Origin: Rhodocollybia butyracea
Taxonomy: Eukaryota > Basidiomycota > Agaricomycetes > Agaricales > Omphalotaceae
DNA length: 64,000 nucleotides
Direction: 5' to 3'
NCBI GenBank assembly: GCA_015501585.1
Contig: JADNRY010000251.1
Span: forward strand, 25,895-89,894
Part shown: piece by piece, positions 45,021-57,480 of the stretch
Position numbering within the stretch: position 1 is the first letter of the stretch
Layout of the letters: the number at the start of each line of letters is the position of its first letter
Program-made: the position numbers and the translations under genes
Notes under the pieces: model-generated
Seen by the model: only the letters and a program-made list of their open reading frames with translations
What the model was told of the DNA's origin: nothing
The model's database searches: none

Positions 45021-45400
45021 GGAGGAGGGGATCGGAAGAGCGACAGGTATGCGTGTGGATAGGGCTTGCCTGGAGATCTGAATTTGCGGTGAGGATTGGG
45101 CTTGTCTGAGAGGACGAGTTAGTGACATACAGTAACAAAGAAAAGAAAGAATAGAAAAGAACGAAATACACACATCTCTTCTACCGCACTGCCTTCCCTA
45201 TCCCCCTCCCTCCACTCCTCCCACTCTTATCACTATCCCGTCCTACAGTTCCTACTCCGCCGCTATTCGCTACTATCACTTTGACTACTACCCATACTGA
45301 CCCAGGTGTGTCATCAGGTTTTCCCCTCGTGCTGCCCCTAGCAGGAGACGTGCTCGCTATACTGCCCCTCACAGGCGGCGAATAGCAGGACTCCCTGTAC

Positions 45401-46389
45401 CAGCACCCGTAACCGCACCCACATTTGTGTTCGTGTTTGTATTAGTGCGACGTTCTAGCGACCTGCGGTATTGCTACCGAGCGATTCGAGTCGGGCGGCG
45501 AGGCCGGAGAGGGCTTGATTCTGGATGAACGGGGAAGTGGTGGTTGTGGCATGGTAAGAGGATCGTTGAGGTGAGTACCGGGTCGGGAAGATGTGACGAG
45601 GCGTACACGAATGCAAGTGTGTTTGTACAGGCAAAAACGGGATCCTGTAGATCTAAAATTTAATAGTTACACCCACGTTGGGCAGACAACATATGTCTGT
45701 CCGAAATCCATAAGCTTGTGAGTATCGACGAGAATGATAGTTACACACCTTTATTATATGCCAGGGTACTCCTTGAGGTACTTCCAAAATCCAATGAGTC
45801 GTGCAAAGCTGAATGCGATCCTGATTCTTGATGGTTCTTTAACTGAAAATGGCAACGTCGAAATGAAAAGAGCAAAAAAGAACGAAGATGGGTCGAATAA
45901 GAGAGAACCGAAGAGGAATTTTCAAGGCAGAGGTCGAGTATCCAATGCTGCAAGAAGAAGTGAAAAGATTTTCACGAATCACGGCTGCAGTGTAACCTGT
46001 AGTAGCCGCACGATGGCGCTCAGTGGTGGTTACGGTTATACCCGAGTCCAGTCACCGCGGCCGGCCCGTGACGGCTCTCCTGCGCCTGGCGTTACGCAAT
46101 GGTGAATCTGATTGTGTCGATTACACGCCCTTCCGACGCTTCCTCGCAGATTTGCCAAAGGAAATTCTCGGGAAATTCTCCAAGTGCTGAACGTTCGAAC
46201 CCTGAGTGCTCGGGCACCTACTGCACCGCTTCGGTTTCTACACATCCCCAGGTTCAGTTCTACGGGACTTGGCTTGCAGACTCCTGAGGAGGCTTTAGAT
46301 TCGAAGGCATTAGGACCAAAGTGCCATTTCAGGGCAATGGATATCTTTGATTGGGAAAGGAATAATAGATATGGATGCAGTGCTTGCGA
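45401..46389. other. Spacer between duplicated segments A and B
   Basis: No gene supported. Short frames (45734-46105 plus, 46112-46396 plus) have no domain and no counterpart in the other segments. Confidence 0.45.
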
Positions 46390-47450
46390 AGAGTAGGGCT
46401 GTGGTGATGGAAGATATAGGCGGTGCGTTGATGGGGTGAGCTAATGAGAGGGGGCAGAGAATCACTAGACGTATAGATATGGATGCTGATGTATGGTACA
46501 GGTATGGTAGATATATGATATAAGATCGTCAGATAAAGGTTTGTTCGAGTTATTGTTATATGTATAGGAAGTAGGTATCCTGTTAGCCCCGCAACCCCCT
46601 TTTTAAAGAACACCGATACCAACCTCTAACGTCTGGTCCGATTCAGACAAAAATCTGCTCTTTACTTCCAATTTCTCGGGGCTAGATAGCTTCCTGCCTC
46701 AGTCCGAGTTTCGGGACTTTACACTCTAGTACCTGGTGGGTCATAAGGGCAAGTATGCGTCTACCAAGGTACTTACTATGCAGTGTAAAACCTGGAAACA
46801 ATCAGTTCTTTGGTCTCCACAAGACACTGAGGAGGAACGCTGTCCATTCCTCCTATCATCTCTCCACTGTTCAGTCTGCTCTCCTTTCAATCTGTATGCC
46901 CAACCCGCCGATGAATGAACACTATATTAAATATGTAGCCCAAGCGCAGGGACCTTGATGCTCTTATACGTAGTGTGACAGACAAACTGGTCTTGCACAG
47001 GGGTGATATCAACGAGGTCCACATGTTTGTTTCACACTCATGAGTCTTGTTATAACGTAGCAAAATTAATGATCTTGGTACCGCTTGTGATAGGAGAAAA
47101 TTGGGAAGGCTGTCTTCAGTATTCTGTCGGCGACTCGGAGATCAAACAACACTGATTTGACGTGACTGCAATTCATCACTTGAATCAGTACTCCTTACAC
47201 TATTTCAGAATCACGTACTGTTCAACCTTGTCTATTGCCCACTCAGCTAACATGTAAGGTAGAGAGATGAACAGTCAGGTTTTCGTAGTATTAAACAGCA
47301 AAGTTGGCTTATGACCTATTATGTATCAAGCCATCAAGCCTGAGAGATAATGATGTTACTGTGTGAATGATAATACAATAGATTTTTACAGCCGCGTTTC
47401 AAACTGTATACTACATCATAACTTGTTCCCGTGGAATCATCATGAACGAA

Positions 47451-47568
47451 CACAGTGTTGTTGACTACAGTCCGGTGTATTGATGGGCAGCTAGAAATAT
47501 CACGTCTTTTGGATCAATCATACCTCCTATAGCCTTTACACCGGAATAAAAGCAGCTTGTGGATGGAA
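47451..47568 (+). promoter_or_regulatory. Conserved promoter of secreted-protein gene B
   Basis: Same 120-base block as in copies A and C, with GGAATAAAAG at 47543-47552, 112 bases before the ATG at 47664. Confidence 0.6.
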
Positions 47569-47663
47569 ATGTTCAAGCAGTTCTGCCGGTCAGTCCCCCA
47601 CTCGAGTACAGCTTGCTGGACAATCTGTATCCCTTGCTATCCCCTGTAAAATTCATATCAAAA

Positions 47664-49582
47664 ATGCGCCCTGCTCTTCTTCTCCTTGCCGTTATTGCTA
47701 GCTCCTTAATTTCTGTATGTTCTCGGCCACTGCCAGACAACGAAGACGCAGCCGAGTCTTCAAGCCAAGTGCCACATCCACCAATGCCGCCCCCACCGCC
47801 TCCACCAGCGGATCTTGTAAGTGTTCGCTAACTTGGTAACTCTATATCTGATGATCACATGTCGCCAGCCCAAAAAATACACTCTGACCTTCCTTGATCA
47901 CACAGGGCAGAGCACGAACTCTGACCAAGTGTCAACAGGCATAGAACATAGTCTGGGTCTCAGTATTGCGATCAATATAGCCTTGACTTCGGGGGATACA
48001 AAATAGAATACCGTGGTGTATATGAGACACATAAACAGAATCTCGGCATCCTCTATTTCAAATTGATTGGAGGGAATTGTAATCCATGTTTTGGGTGGGC
48101 AGCACGAGGTCGTGGGTACTTGTTCCCAAATTCAATTTTCCTTGTGTGCCTCATATGCCTTGGTAGCATACTATCTCGCCTTGACGGGAAGTCTTAGTAA
48201 CAGGAGGCCAATATACTATATTGGTATTAGACACGGCACGCCAGGCCCAAATCAGTTCGAAGACTTCGATCAGTGCTTTGCGGTCAACCCTAAACGGGAC
48301 TCAGTCGCACGGAAGGCAAAAGAGGTGTGGAATCAACTTAGGGATGCGGTGAACTCAGTGTTCATGGCGCCGCATCCACCCTTGCTTCTACCAGGGCCGC
48401 TACCGCCACCTCAACGACAGCCTGTAAGTGTTTGCTAACTTGGTAGTCGTACTATACCTGATGACCACATATCGCCAGGCCCAAAAAGGGTATACTGTGA
48501 CCTTCCTTGACCACCAAACAGGTCGGCCATGAGCGATAGGCAAGCACAACCCTTTCGCCGGAAAAAGAGTATCACCAACGCGATCAATAAAGCTTTGGGT
48601 ACAGTGAATGCCGGATTCAAAGTAAACTACTTGGGTGTGTATGCGCCACACGCACAGAATGGCATGCTCTATTTCAAATTAATCGGTGGGCCCCGCTGTA
48701 ATCCATGCTTCGGGTGGCAGCACCAGTTACTAGTGGGTAGTTGTTACCAGATTTTGTTTTCCTTGTGTGCCTCATATCCTTCAAAAGACTCAGAATACTA
48801 TACTGGTATTATCCACGGCGGCGTCGAACATTGGCCACACCCAAATCAGTTCGAAGACCAGCATCATTGCGTTGGTTATCATCCACACGTGGCCAGGGCA
48901 CTAGCCAGGTGGAACACCCTTAAAGTTGCAGCAAACTCAGCGTTCATGATAGAGGTACGTGTTTGCTACTGAATAATTGTACTACTATATCCAACCCACA
49001 TATTGCAGCCATCTACCATACACCCACCTGCCATGCAGCCACCTACCATGCAGCCACCAACCATGACATTCATGACCCTCCAAGGACAAATATTGTCCAC
49101 CAACCATGATACAGCGGTCCAGCAGGCCATAACCAACGTGATCCGGGAAATCTTCCAAATGCCCCAACAGTCCTCAGTAGAATACCGCGGTTCAATGGGG
49201 TTTAACTTTGGGGGGATCCGCCACGCCTGCTTTATTTCAAGTTTGTCGAGGGTAACTCGGGCCATGAAACCGACACACAAACCTGTACAGATGCGAACCC
49301 ATGTTATGGGTGGACAGGATTAGGTGGTGAGCACTTTCTCTTGAATCTAGTTTTTTTGTGTTCCTCATATGTGCTTTGGTAGCTTCCAACGTACATCACA
49401 CACATCCTGGCGGGGAGTCTAAGCAGAGATATCTGGCACTTTTTCAACCAAGACCAGCGCACGAGGTGGGAGAGAGATCGCGGTTTGTCTTGAAGAAGAT
49501 GTACCCTGAAACGGACGCTCAGGCTGAGTTGGTCAAATTGGGGAGCGAATTTATCAACCATTTTGTGATCCCTCCAAGGTAG
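47664..49582 (+). pseudogene. Secreted multi-module protein, copy B (frameshifted)
   Basis: ATG 47664 begins a clear signal peptide, then a proline-rich spacer. Exons: 47664-47816, 47869-48108, 48167-48423, from 48479, one ending near 48955, from about 49009, and one ending at TAG 49582. It carries an extra module relative to copy A: two N-type modules (CNPCFGW near 48085 and near 48705) and one C-type module (NPCYGW near 49305). Frame breaks occur in exon 2, after DHQTG in exon 4, and near 49215; one donor (near 48720) is altered. Each intron resembles its counterpart in A. Probably a decaying gene, unless unseen splicing repairs it. Confidence 0.65.
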
Positions 49583-49699
49583 GATAAGGTCATATGTGGG
49601 TGCCCATTGCTTGATCAAGCTTAGGTTGAAATGGTGGTTATACAACGTATACTTGAGTTATAGATAGTCCAACTTGTTTCCTGCATTCATGTATGCTAA

Positions 49700-50233
49700 G
49701 GGCCTGTTCGGCAACACGAATCTCAGATTTTGTTTGGATTTTGCCAGGTATTGCCACCATATAAAAAAGGCATCAAGCATTTGTAAGTATTACTCGGATC
49801 AGCCAGTTGAGCGCTCCGTGTAAACGCGCATGCTGTCACAGCCTGTCAGACGTTTCTTCCATGTTGAGGTCAACACCCCGCTCGATGCTCAGACATGCCC
49901 GCCGCTCTCAAATGTAGTTTTTACTTTAGGTTTCACTTGCTTAGACAATGTAGAGGAATAAAATCGCTTTAACAATAATATACAATTACATTAAACTTGA
50001 AAGATGATGACCAGAACATGTTGGTCACTGTGTGGCATCATTGAGAGTGGTCGGGACGACTTGCGGGACAGCGAGAGGAACGTCCGACATGTCAGGGCAG
50101 GAGTTATGTCATTTTATGACATTTCCAGAGTCATGGGGACCGGCCAGCTGATCCGAACATTTTATATAAGTCTTCAAAATCTTGCCTCTGGCAAAATCAC
50201 ACAAAATCCAGATTTGTGTTGCCGAACAGGCCC
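49700..50233. mobile_element. Tourist-like (PIF/Harbinger) MITE
   Basis: 534 bp with inverted ends GGGCCTGTTCGGCAACAC extending about 46 bases, flanked by TAA (49697-49699 and 50234-50236). Copies A (near 43330) and C (near 56375) have the uninterrupted sequence TATGCTAAGCTAGTG, which confirms a 3-bp TAA target duplication. No transposase. Confidence 0.92.
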
Positions 50234-51288
50234 TAAGCTAGTGCCACTAGAAGTTTGTTTGAGCATCATTAGGATTCAGCAAAAAAGACTAGCTGACGAA
50301 ACAATGCCTCGAATCCTACATGCCTTGTGAGGGACTCTGCCAGCCGCTCGCGCCAACTTGCACAACTTGTAAAACTAGTAAATGGATATCCCAGGGGACG
50401 AATGAAACAACTTGTTGATAAATGAACTAATACTATGGTTTGCTCAATAAGCGTGATATATTTCTGTCTTGGCTAAACAGTGGCGGCCTTTCACGGGGTC
50501 AAGAGGAGCGGCAACCCAATGAATCATGTGTTAAGAGCTGGGGTCTCGTATTTCTCGCCTTCCAAGCAGGACAAGTTGGTCTGAATTTCAAAGGGTGTTT
50601 TGGAAAATTTGTACAACAACTTCTGAAAGCCCCTAAGAGGTAGTTTCTGGGGGCGCTGGGACGTACCGCAAAGTTGTCCATTGTACAATTGAACCTCCAT
50701 TTTTCCAAGAGCAAGATAGCTGAAACACAACTTGAAGTCTTGAGGAACACACTCAGGAATTCAGGAATTGATCTCCACCGAGAAAAAAAAAAGGAGCCAT
50801 GATAACACCCAGGCAACAAGAATAATCTGTTAAAGGCCTGAATAACAAATTGAGTGGCCAAGAATTGATAATTACTAACAAGTATCCCGTATAGCCATAC
50901 ATCTATCTTTCAGTGCAACTACTTCTTAAATTATGGAGCTGGGGTAAGGGGTAAGGATGTAGGTGCTAGTGGTAGTGGCAGGAATCCCTTTCCTCGAACA
51001 CTCGAAGCACCCAGAACACCAAAAAATCAAACAACCGAAACATCCGCACACCTTTCGTCCACTTCAACTGGTAAATAAACGCACCATATGACAGCTCATC
51101 CTCGTTTACGTAGTATATATATAGTAACGCATAGGATATATACCCCGCCTACACTCGCAAAGCCTTCGCGTTACCCCTCACTGAATCGAACCAGCACGGG
51201 AAGGTGTGAGAACGGGGGAGAGTACTGGTGAGCGTAGTACCGAGAGAAAAGTGAAAAGATGGTAAGACACTCGAATCAACACTCTCTG

Positions 51289-52278
51289 TTATAACCCCAA
51301 CCCCAATCCCCCACCCAACCCCTCCAAACTAGCCAAAAATACATTGTTCATCTTCTTCAGCCACGCTTCAACGTCCGTGGGCCTACGTGAGGAGTGTGTT
51401 GGTGGGAAGGAAGGGATGACACGCTCCGGGGGGTATAGAGGAACAGAGGCTTCTTCCTCATCTTGCCGCTGCTGACCCCGACCCTGACCCTGAGGCGGAT
51501 CCCCCTCAATTGGGAAGGAAATAACATTCCCTAGCGGTGAAGACGGCGGGGAGAGGCCAACACTTGCATCTATGACATTCGAGCCCATGTAGGACAAAGC
51601 GTTTGGGTATCGGTATGGGTATCGGTAAGGAAGTTGGTGAAGAAGAGTATCCGAGTGGAGGAAAACCGACGAGGGCTTCCTAGTGCAAACGCTGGGGTCG
51701 TTGGAGGCAAAAGTGGGACTGGAGAAGGAGGTGAAGAGATGACGAAGGAGGGTGGAAGCAGAAGCGTTTCGTGTTTCTCTCGATCTCTCCCGCAAGTGAG
51801 CTAAGAGAGACTCCGGATCGTCTTGCACTGTCCTTTCTCGTTCTCTCCGTTCTCTATCTTCTTTCCCATCATCTCTCACATCTCCGACATTCCCCATACT
51901 GACATGTCCGCCCGTACGCGCCCTCGATTGCGCAGCAGATATCCTCGAGCCCCCACTGGAAAGGAGAAAGAGGGATAGGCCGGGGAAGGGCTGGGTCGAG
52001 GTAGCTAGATACAAGTTGGAAACAGTGCCTGCGATATTGCTACTGAGATTCATGGAAGTGGAGGGTCGGGAAGATATGACGAATCTTTCGGCGAGAGGCT
52101 GCCGTTGGAGCTGTCGGAATCGGAAGAACTCGTAAAAGTCTTTGAGAGTTAGGTCTAAAACCCATCGTTTGAGTAGCACATATTTGTACCTTGACTCGAT
52201 AGGAATTCTGGATGAGTTGACAAATCTGGAGCTGTAGACCAGGCCTTGGTTGTTCATTATGCTTTCCAGACCAGACAA
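51289..52278 (-). CDS. Ser/Pro-rich protein of unknown function (copy B)
   Basis: An open frame of 329 codons from ATG 52278. It is low-complexity in the middle (Asp/Glu/Arg-rich, residues about 130-170), then has SASTLLRHLF, GLSPPSSPLGNVI and a conserved C-terminal SFPPTHSS...VEAWLKKMNNVFLASLEGL. It may extend upstream: on the minus strand an open stretch with TAANELGSGTVDKW and QPGYTGFGLV lies at about 52280-52460 around a 60-nt intron, though a TAG interrupts it. No domain is recognised. The duplicate at 44390-45020 is broken. Confidence 0.5.
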   Translation of the reverse strand: MSGLESIMNNQGLVYSSRFVNSSRIPIESRYKYVLLKRWVLDLTLKDFYEFFRFRQLQRQPLAERFVISSRPSTSMNLSSNIAGTVSNLYLATSTQPFPGLSLFLLSSGGSRISAAQSRARTGGHVSMGNVGDVRDDGKEDRERRERERTVQDDPESLLAHLRERSRETRNASASTLLRHLFTSFSSPTFASNDPSVCTRKPSSVFLHSDTLLHQLPYRYPYRYPNALSYMGSNVIDASVGLSPPSSPLGNVISFPIEGDPPQGQGRGQQRQDEEEASVPLYPPERVIPSFPPTHSSRRPTDVEAWLKKMNNVFLASLEGLGGGLGLGL

Positions 52279-53397
52279 TGCACGAGGAGCTAGGATTGTC
52301 CCCTACGGTTTTCGCACTTCCTTTGTCACAAGTCCAAATCCGGTGTATCCAGGTTGAGCTGTAAAATTATCAGTCAGTGGCTTCAACGACGACATATACT
52401 CAGTACACGCACCCATTTATCCACTGTCCCGCTTCCTAGCTCGTTTGCCGCAGTAACCCGCACATCGTTGACAATATAGAAAAGCTTGGTATAAAAGTGT
52501 GATGTGATTTGTAATATGGTCGTATTTCCGCGTAAGTTTTCAGCTGTCCATTAGCATCGAAAGACCAACGTGTTTTGTCTACTGTCCTGCAATCAGACCA
52601 CCAGTGTTGCAAAGAAAGGTGTGCGTGCTGGCGCTCAAAATAGACGCGGGTCTGTCTCCGTCGGGCCGTCGGGCACCGCTGTATGGTACGCGATACAAAA
52701 TAAGTCTGGGGTTGTAGTGAAGCGGTTAGAACATGAATCGGGGGAAAAAGCAGTTAGACTTTGTAGACCGTGAGCCAAAGATCAATTGATGACATGTGGA
52801 AGAAGACATAAGTATTAAGAATAGACCTACCTAATCCTGCGCTCAAAGTTTGAATTTCACTTCTATCCGTTAGCCCGTCGCCGAAACCCAAGAATCAATG
52901 GGGTTTTAGCCTTCCTGAGATCGACTAAAACCTGTTCTTTATTGCTAATTTCTCGGGTCTAGATAACTTCGGATCTTACAATCTACTTACTCTGTAGTTT
53001 CGCGGAGCCTGAGAGTCCAGACCATCTTACATACTTACTCAGGTAAGGTCAAGTATGCGTCTACCAAGGTACTACTCACCATGCAGCATAAAGTCACCAT
53101 ACTATAATGGATGTGGCAGTTCTGAATATCGCTGAAACACTGCCTTGGCTGTTTCCGTTGTCATAAATTGTTGATCAACCAGCACTGAATTGTACGAGAC
53201 TCATTTATTCTTGACAAACAAAGACGACCGACTGGAAACGGTCAGTTCTTTGATCTCCGCAAGACACCGAGGAGGAGGGCTGTCCGTCCCTCCTATCATC
53301 TATCTGTTCAGTCTACACGTCCAGTCAATCTACATGCCGATGAATGAATGTTATATTAAATATGTAGCCTGAGGTCAACCAGGGACCCCAATGCTCT

Positions 53398-54510
53398 CAG
53401 TGTTGCCGGGGTTCGGTTCGGTGCGCGAACCCCTTAATTTGGCCGAACCCCGAACCTGAACCTCAGGTTCGGTTCGACATTTTCCGAACCTCGCACCTGA
53501 ACCCCAGGTTCGGGTTCGGAGGTTCGGGTTCGGGTTCAAGCCTTTGAACCTCAAAAGTTTCAAAAAATTGCTAAGATTAATTTACAGACCTACTTTTTTG
53601 GCCATATTTAGGCTGTATGTACCCATGATAGTGCATTTTTCTGACTTAGTACTTTGCTAGAATCACTGGTGGCCTGTGAGCATGATGCTCCTCTGCCTTC
53701 CATGTCTCTCACTGCACAATTTTAGTGATGTGGACCCTCCAAGCCCAGCTGAAGGGCTCAAGGCCAGGCTAAAACTTCTCAGACAGGACTCATGCAGCAG
53801 TCACTGCAAGCAATTACTTTTTTGAGAGATCACAAGCTGGATAGTTGGAGACAACAATCTAACCATATCATCTATAAATGTGGGTGTGTTCAATATTGGA
53901 ATGTAGTTTATTTCTTCCTGTCATGGCTATTAGTCTGAATTTAGAAATTTATTTGCAAAAGCCTTGGAGGATAGTATTTGTGTTTCCCACCTCTAGGCCC
54001 TCCCAAAGCTTTGCAGTAGAGTTTAGCATGGCCTTATATATCTGAAGCTTGTCTGAAGCTTTCTTTGTGTGCCTCAACCAGGTCTGCAGTCAACTTTCAA
54101 GGAGTTTTTCACTAAATATTATGAGTGCCAAGCTGTTGCAAGTTCACTGATTTTACAGATGATCAAGCATGCCAAGAAAAAAGATTACAAGGCATGAAAA
54201 AAACACTGTCCCAAGGAAAATAATTGCATTCTGAGACAAGGAGAAACACTTCACATTTGGTTCTCCAGGAAAAATAGACACAAGGCCTGAAATACCTGGT
54301 GCACAGTGCTAAAATTATACCCAAAAATTCTATGGGGTTCGGAGGTTCAAACCTCGGTGCACCTCAAACCCAGGTTCACAGACTTCCCGAACCTGCACCT
54401 GAACCTTGAGGTTCGGTTCGAAGAAGTTGTCGAACCGCACCTGAACCTTAGGTTCGGTTCGGGTTCGAACCCGGTGCAGTAGGTTCTCGAACCGACTCGC
54501 GGCAACACTG
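53398..54510. mobile_element. Non-autonomous hAT element, 1.1 kb
   Basis: Ends CAGTGTTGCCGGGGTTCGG and, inverted, CAGTGTTGCCGCGAGTCGG; flanked by a perfect 8-bp AATGCTCT (53390-53397 and 54511-54518). Copies A and B have the uninterrupted site (TTGATGCTCTTAT). Subterminal regions consist of many GGTTCGG units; the interior is AT-rich without a gene. Confidence 0.92.
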
Positions 54511-54658
54511 AATGCTCTAACCTCTTACTTATACCACGAGCTGGTCTTTCACAGGGGCGTACTTATTGACAAGTTAAATCAATCTAGAGAAAGACTACTA
54601 ACCTCAACTAATCGGGAAAGTAGTAGACTTTCTCACTCAATGTAACAGTGACATTATG

Positions 54659-55069
54659 TGTTGAGGCTAGAACCGCCCCCATTACTATTAGGAGTCCCGC
54701 TTCTCGGGCCCGTTGCCGGTATAAGGGGAGGTATTTCTCCGCTCTGATAGTTTTTCCTTTCTTTATCTTATAGGCAAATACTTTACCTTTGTCGCTTGAT
54801 CTTTACTTACTCGCCTCATTGAAAGGCCGCCTCGGGAGGCGGCATCGATACTTTATTTATATTCCGATACTTTTCTTTATTCCCCTCAGTCGTTGTACAC
54901 TCGTGTACTACTGAGGGTAAGCTAATTTGTCTATTTACTTGTGTTCTTCGTACTGATATTCACTTATAGTTTAGATTACTTACTGAGTTCACAGGTACTT
55001 ATATTTCACAATGCAGAGTCGTTGTACACTCGTGTACTACTGAGGTTTAGATTACTTACTGAGTTCACA
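54659..55069 (+). mobile_element. Solo LTR, Copia-like
   Basis: 411 bp, TGTTGAGG...GTTCACA, flanked by 5-bp TTATG (54654-54658 and 55070-55074). The CGTTGTACACTCGTGTACTA and TAGATTACTTACTGAGTTCA segments each occur twice inside, the same internal-duplication style as the Copia LTR at 7734, with which it also shares the TGTTGAG start. Internal element sequence is gone, as after LTR-LTR recombination. Confidence 0.85.
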
Positions 55070-55537
55070 TTATGATACACTATCGCGTCGCATGCATGCA
55101 ATAGATACTAATAGAGGCCAAACGAAGTCCACATCTCCGTTTCACACTCATGAGTCTTACTACAGTGGTTAATGATCTTGGCACCGCTTGTGATAGGGGA
55201 AACTTTGGACAGCTGTCTGCTTCAGTATTCTATTCTATCGGCAACTCGGAGATCAACCAACACTGACTTGATATGAATGCAGTTGATCGCTTGAATCAGT
55301 AACTGCTACCTTGTTGCAGAATTGCATAGTGTTCAATCTTATTATCCCCCACTCAGCTAACGTGTAAGGTAGAGAGATGAACGGTCAGGTTTTCATAGTA
55401 TTAAGCGGCAAAGTTGGCTTATGACTTGGTATGTATCAAGCCTGAGAGATAAAGATGTATGATAATACAATAAATTTTACAGCTGTGTATGGCCTACTTA
55501 CTACATCATAACTTGTTCCCGTGAATCGATCATGTTG

Positions 55538-55652
55538 AACGAACACAGTGTTGTTGACTACAGTCCGGTGGATTGATGAGCAGCTAGAATACCACGTCCT
55601 TTCGATCAATCATATCTCCTATAGGGCCTTTACACTAGAATAAAAGCAACTT
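55538..55652 (+). promoter_or_regulatory. Conserved promoter of secreted-protein gene C
   Basis: Same block as A and B, with AGAATAAAAG at 55637-55646, 112 bases before ATG 55758. Confidence 0.55.
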
Positions 55653-55757
55653 GTGGATGTAAATGTTCTAGCAGTTCTGCTGGTCAGTCCCCTACTCAAG
55701 TACAGCTTTCTGGGAGATCTGTATCCCTTTTGATCCCTTGCAACAGCCATCACGAAA

Positions 55758-56357
55758 ATGCGCTCTGCTCTTCTTCTTCTCAGGCTCGCCCTTATTGCTA
55801 GCTCCATAATTTCAGTATGTTCTCCGATGCCGGTGCCAGACGGCAAATACTCAGAAGCAGCCGGGTCTTCAAGCCAAGTGTAGCATCTACGGCCGATTCT
55901 ACAAACGCCGCCCCCACCAGGACAGCTTCCACCACCGCCGCTTCCTGTAAGTATTTGTGAACTTGTAATTGTACTACTAGATCCAACCTAAATATTGCAG
56001 CCACCTATCACTGTGACTTTCGTGAGGCTCCATGGACAAGAATTGATCAAAATTGCCGGCTTTATTTCAAGGTTGACGGCTCACAAATCTGTACAACTGA
56101 GACCCCATGTTTTGGGTGGACAGGGACAAGTGGTGAGTACTTGCTCTTGAATGTGATTTTTTTTTGTGTTCCTCATATTACCTTTGGTAGTTTTCGTACA
56201 TTACAAGCGTCCCGGCGTGGAGGTTAATCAGAGATATATGGCAATTTATCGTCAGGTTGGCCCGCAGCTTGTCTTGCAGCATACCTACCCTGGCGCTACA
56301 CAAGAATTTACCTCATTGGGCGCCGATTTTATAAAGCATTTTGTGATCCCTCAGTAG
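55758..56357 (+). pseudogene. Secreted protein, copy C (short, nonsense codon)
   Basis: ATG 55758 starts the family signal peptide, but a TAG at 55881-55883 stops the frame after about 41 residues, where copy B reads on into its proline spacer. Beyond it, C-module exons are recognisable: TFVRLHGQ, YFK, TPCFGWTG, intron at about 56132-56190, then a final exon with QRYMAIYRQ and FIKHFVIP ending 56357. The N-type module is missing. Probably non-functional, though a minute secreted peptide could still be made. Confidence 0.65.
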
Positions 56358-56700
56358 GATGAGGCCACTGATATATGCTAAGCTAGTGCTAGAAGTTTGG
56401 TTGAGCATCACCAGAACTTACCAAAAAGACTAGCTGACAGAACGATGGCTCGAGGTCTACATGCCTCGTGAGGGACTCTGCCAGCCGCTCGCACTAACTT
56501 GTACAACTAGTTAATCAATATCCAGAGTGAAACAACTTGTTGATAAATAAACTAATATTATGGTCTTCTCAATAGGCATGATATATTTTTGTCTTGGCTA
56601 AATGGCAGTCTCTCAAGGGGATCAGGAGGAGCGGCAACCAGAGCCTCCATTTTTCTAAGAGCAGATCCTGGCAAATTAGCCAAACACCAACAGTCTTGAG

Positions 56701-57480
56701 AAACCATACTCGGGACTGTAGAAACAGCGGTCAGTCAACAAATGGTTGACAGCATACTCACCTAGAGTGTAAGGGTGTTTACACGAGATGTGAGAGAGCT
56801 TGTTGAGACCAGAACAAGTGTCCAGATGAGTAGTAGCATCCTTGGTTATTGTTACAGGAAAATATCTACAGTATTTATACTACAGAATACAATAAACCCT
56901 ATAACAATGTATGAGTCTACTTGAGTCGTACTGCTAAACATAGTGCATATATACATGTGCATAATGTACCCTAGAAGATGGAGTCCGTATGGTAATTCTA
57001 CAGATAATGTTCATAGGTACTGCAAGGCAGCGTACAAGCTATGTATCATAAGACTAATAGCGAATGACATAATTGACTACATCTATACGAACCTGCGTAG
57101 AGGCTGCATCTAGTGTTTGAGGGTGAGCTTCAACATAGCATATATCGACAGTTCATTGATCATATAGCAAGTGCATCTAGTCGACTCACATTACTGATTA
57201 GATACAACTCATAAGCAGGAATCTAGTTTCAACATCCCAGACTTTTCCTAGCAGGAGACATAGAAGACCTAGAGTACCTGGGATTCCTAAGCAGTTTAAA
57301 AGAGCCTCTGCAGCATCAGGCAGCAGGCTCATCCAAGGCGAACTCCAAGCTTCCTCCAGGGTTCCCAAGGAACAGTAAGGGCAACATAGGGCACTCTAGA
57401 GTTTAGACAGCCTCTGTGCCCTGAGGCTCATCTAGGGAAGCATAGGCTAGAAGCATATTTCCTGATGTATGCCTTGGTAG
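56701..57480. other. Unassigned spacer
   Basis: AT-rich sequence starting with a TGTTGAGACC motif near 56796 reminiscent of the LTR starts elsewhere, then GC-richer short repeats (GAGCCTCTGCAGCATC) at 57290-57430. No gene seen and no LTR end could be proved. Confidence 0.35.

Larger units (their letters stand above)
33270..45400 (+). repeat. Segmental duplication copy A, interrupted
   Basis: Collinear with copy B (46390-52290) and copy C (52560-56700): shared upstream sequence (GTTGTAGTGAAGCGGTT, GCAACCCCCTTTTTA), the secreted-protein gene, its 3' flank (AACAACTTGTTGATAAAT) and, with B, the Ser/Pro-rich gene. Copy A is expanded by the 6.7-kb transposon at 36381-43112. Confidence 0.8.
46390..52290 (+). 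repeat. Segmental duplication copy B
   Basis: Collinear with A and C from GATATAGGCGGTGCGTTGATGG through the secreted-protein gene, its 3' flank and the Ser/Pro-rich gene. It is interrupted only by the Tourist-like MITE at 49700-50233. Confidence 0.8.
52560..56700 (+). repeat. Segmental duplication copy C
   Basis: Collinear with A from GTTGTAGTGAAGCGGTTAGA (52708) through promoter, shortened gene and 3' flank. It is enlarged by a hAT element (53398-54510) and a solo LTR (54659-55069). Confidence 0.8.
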
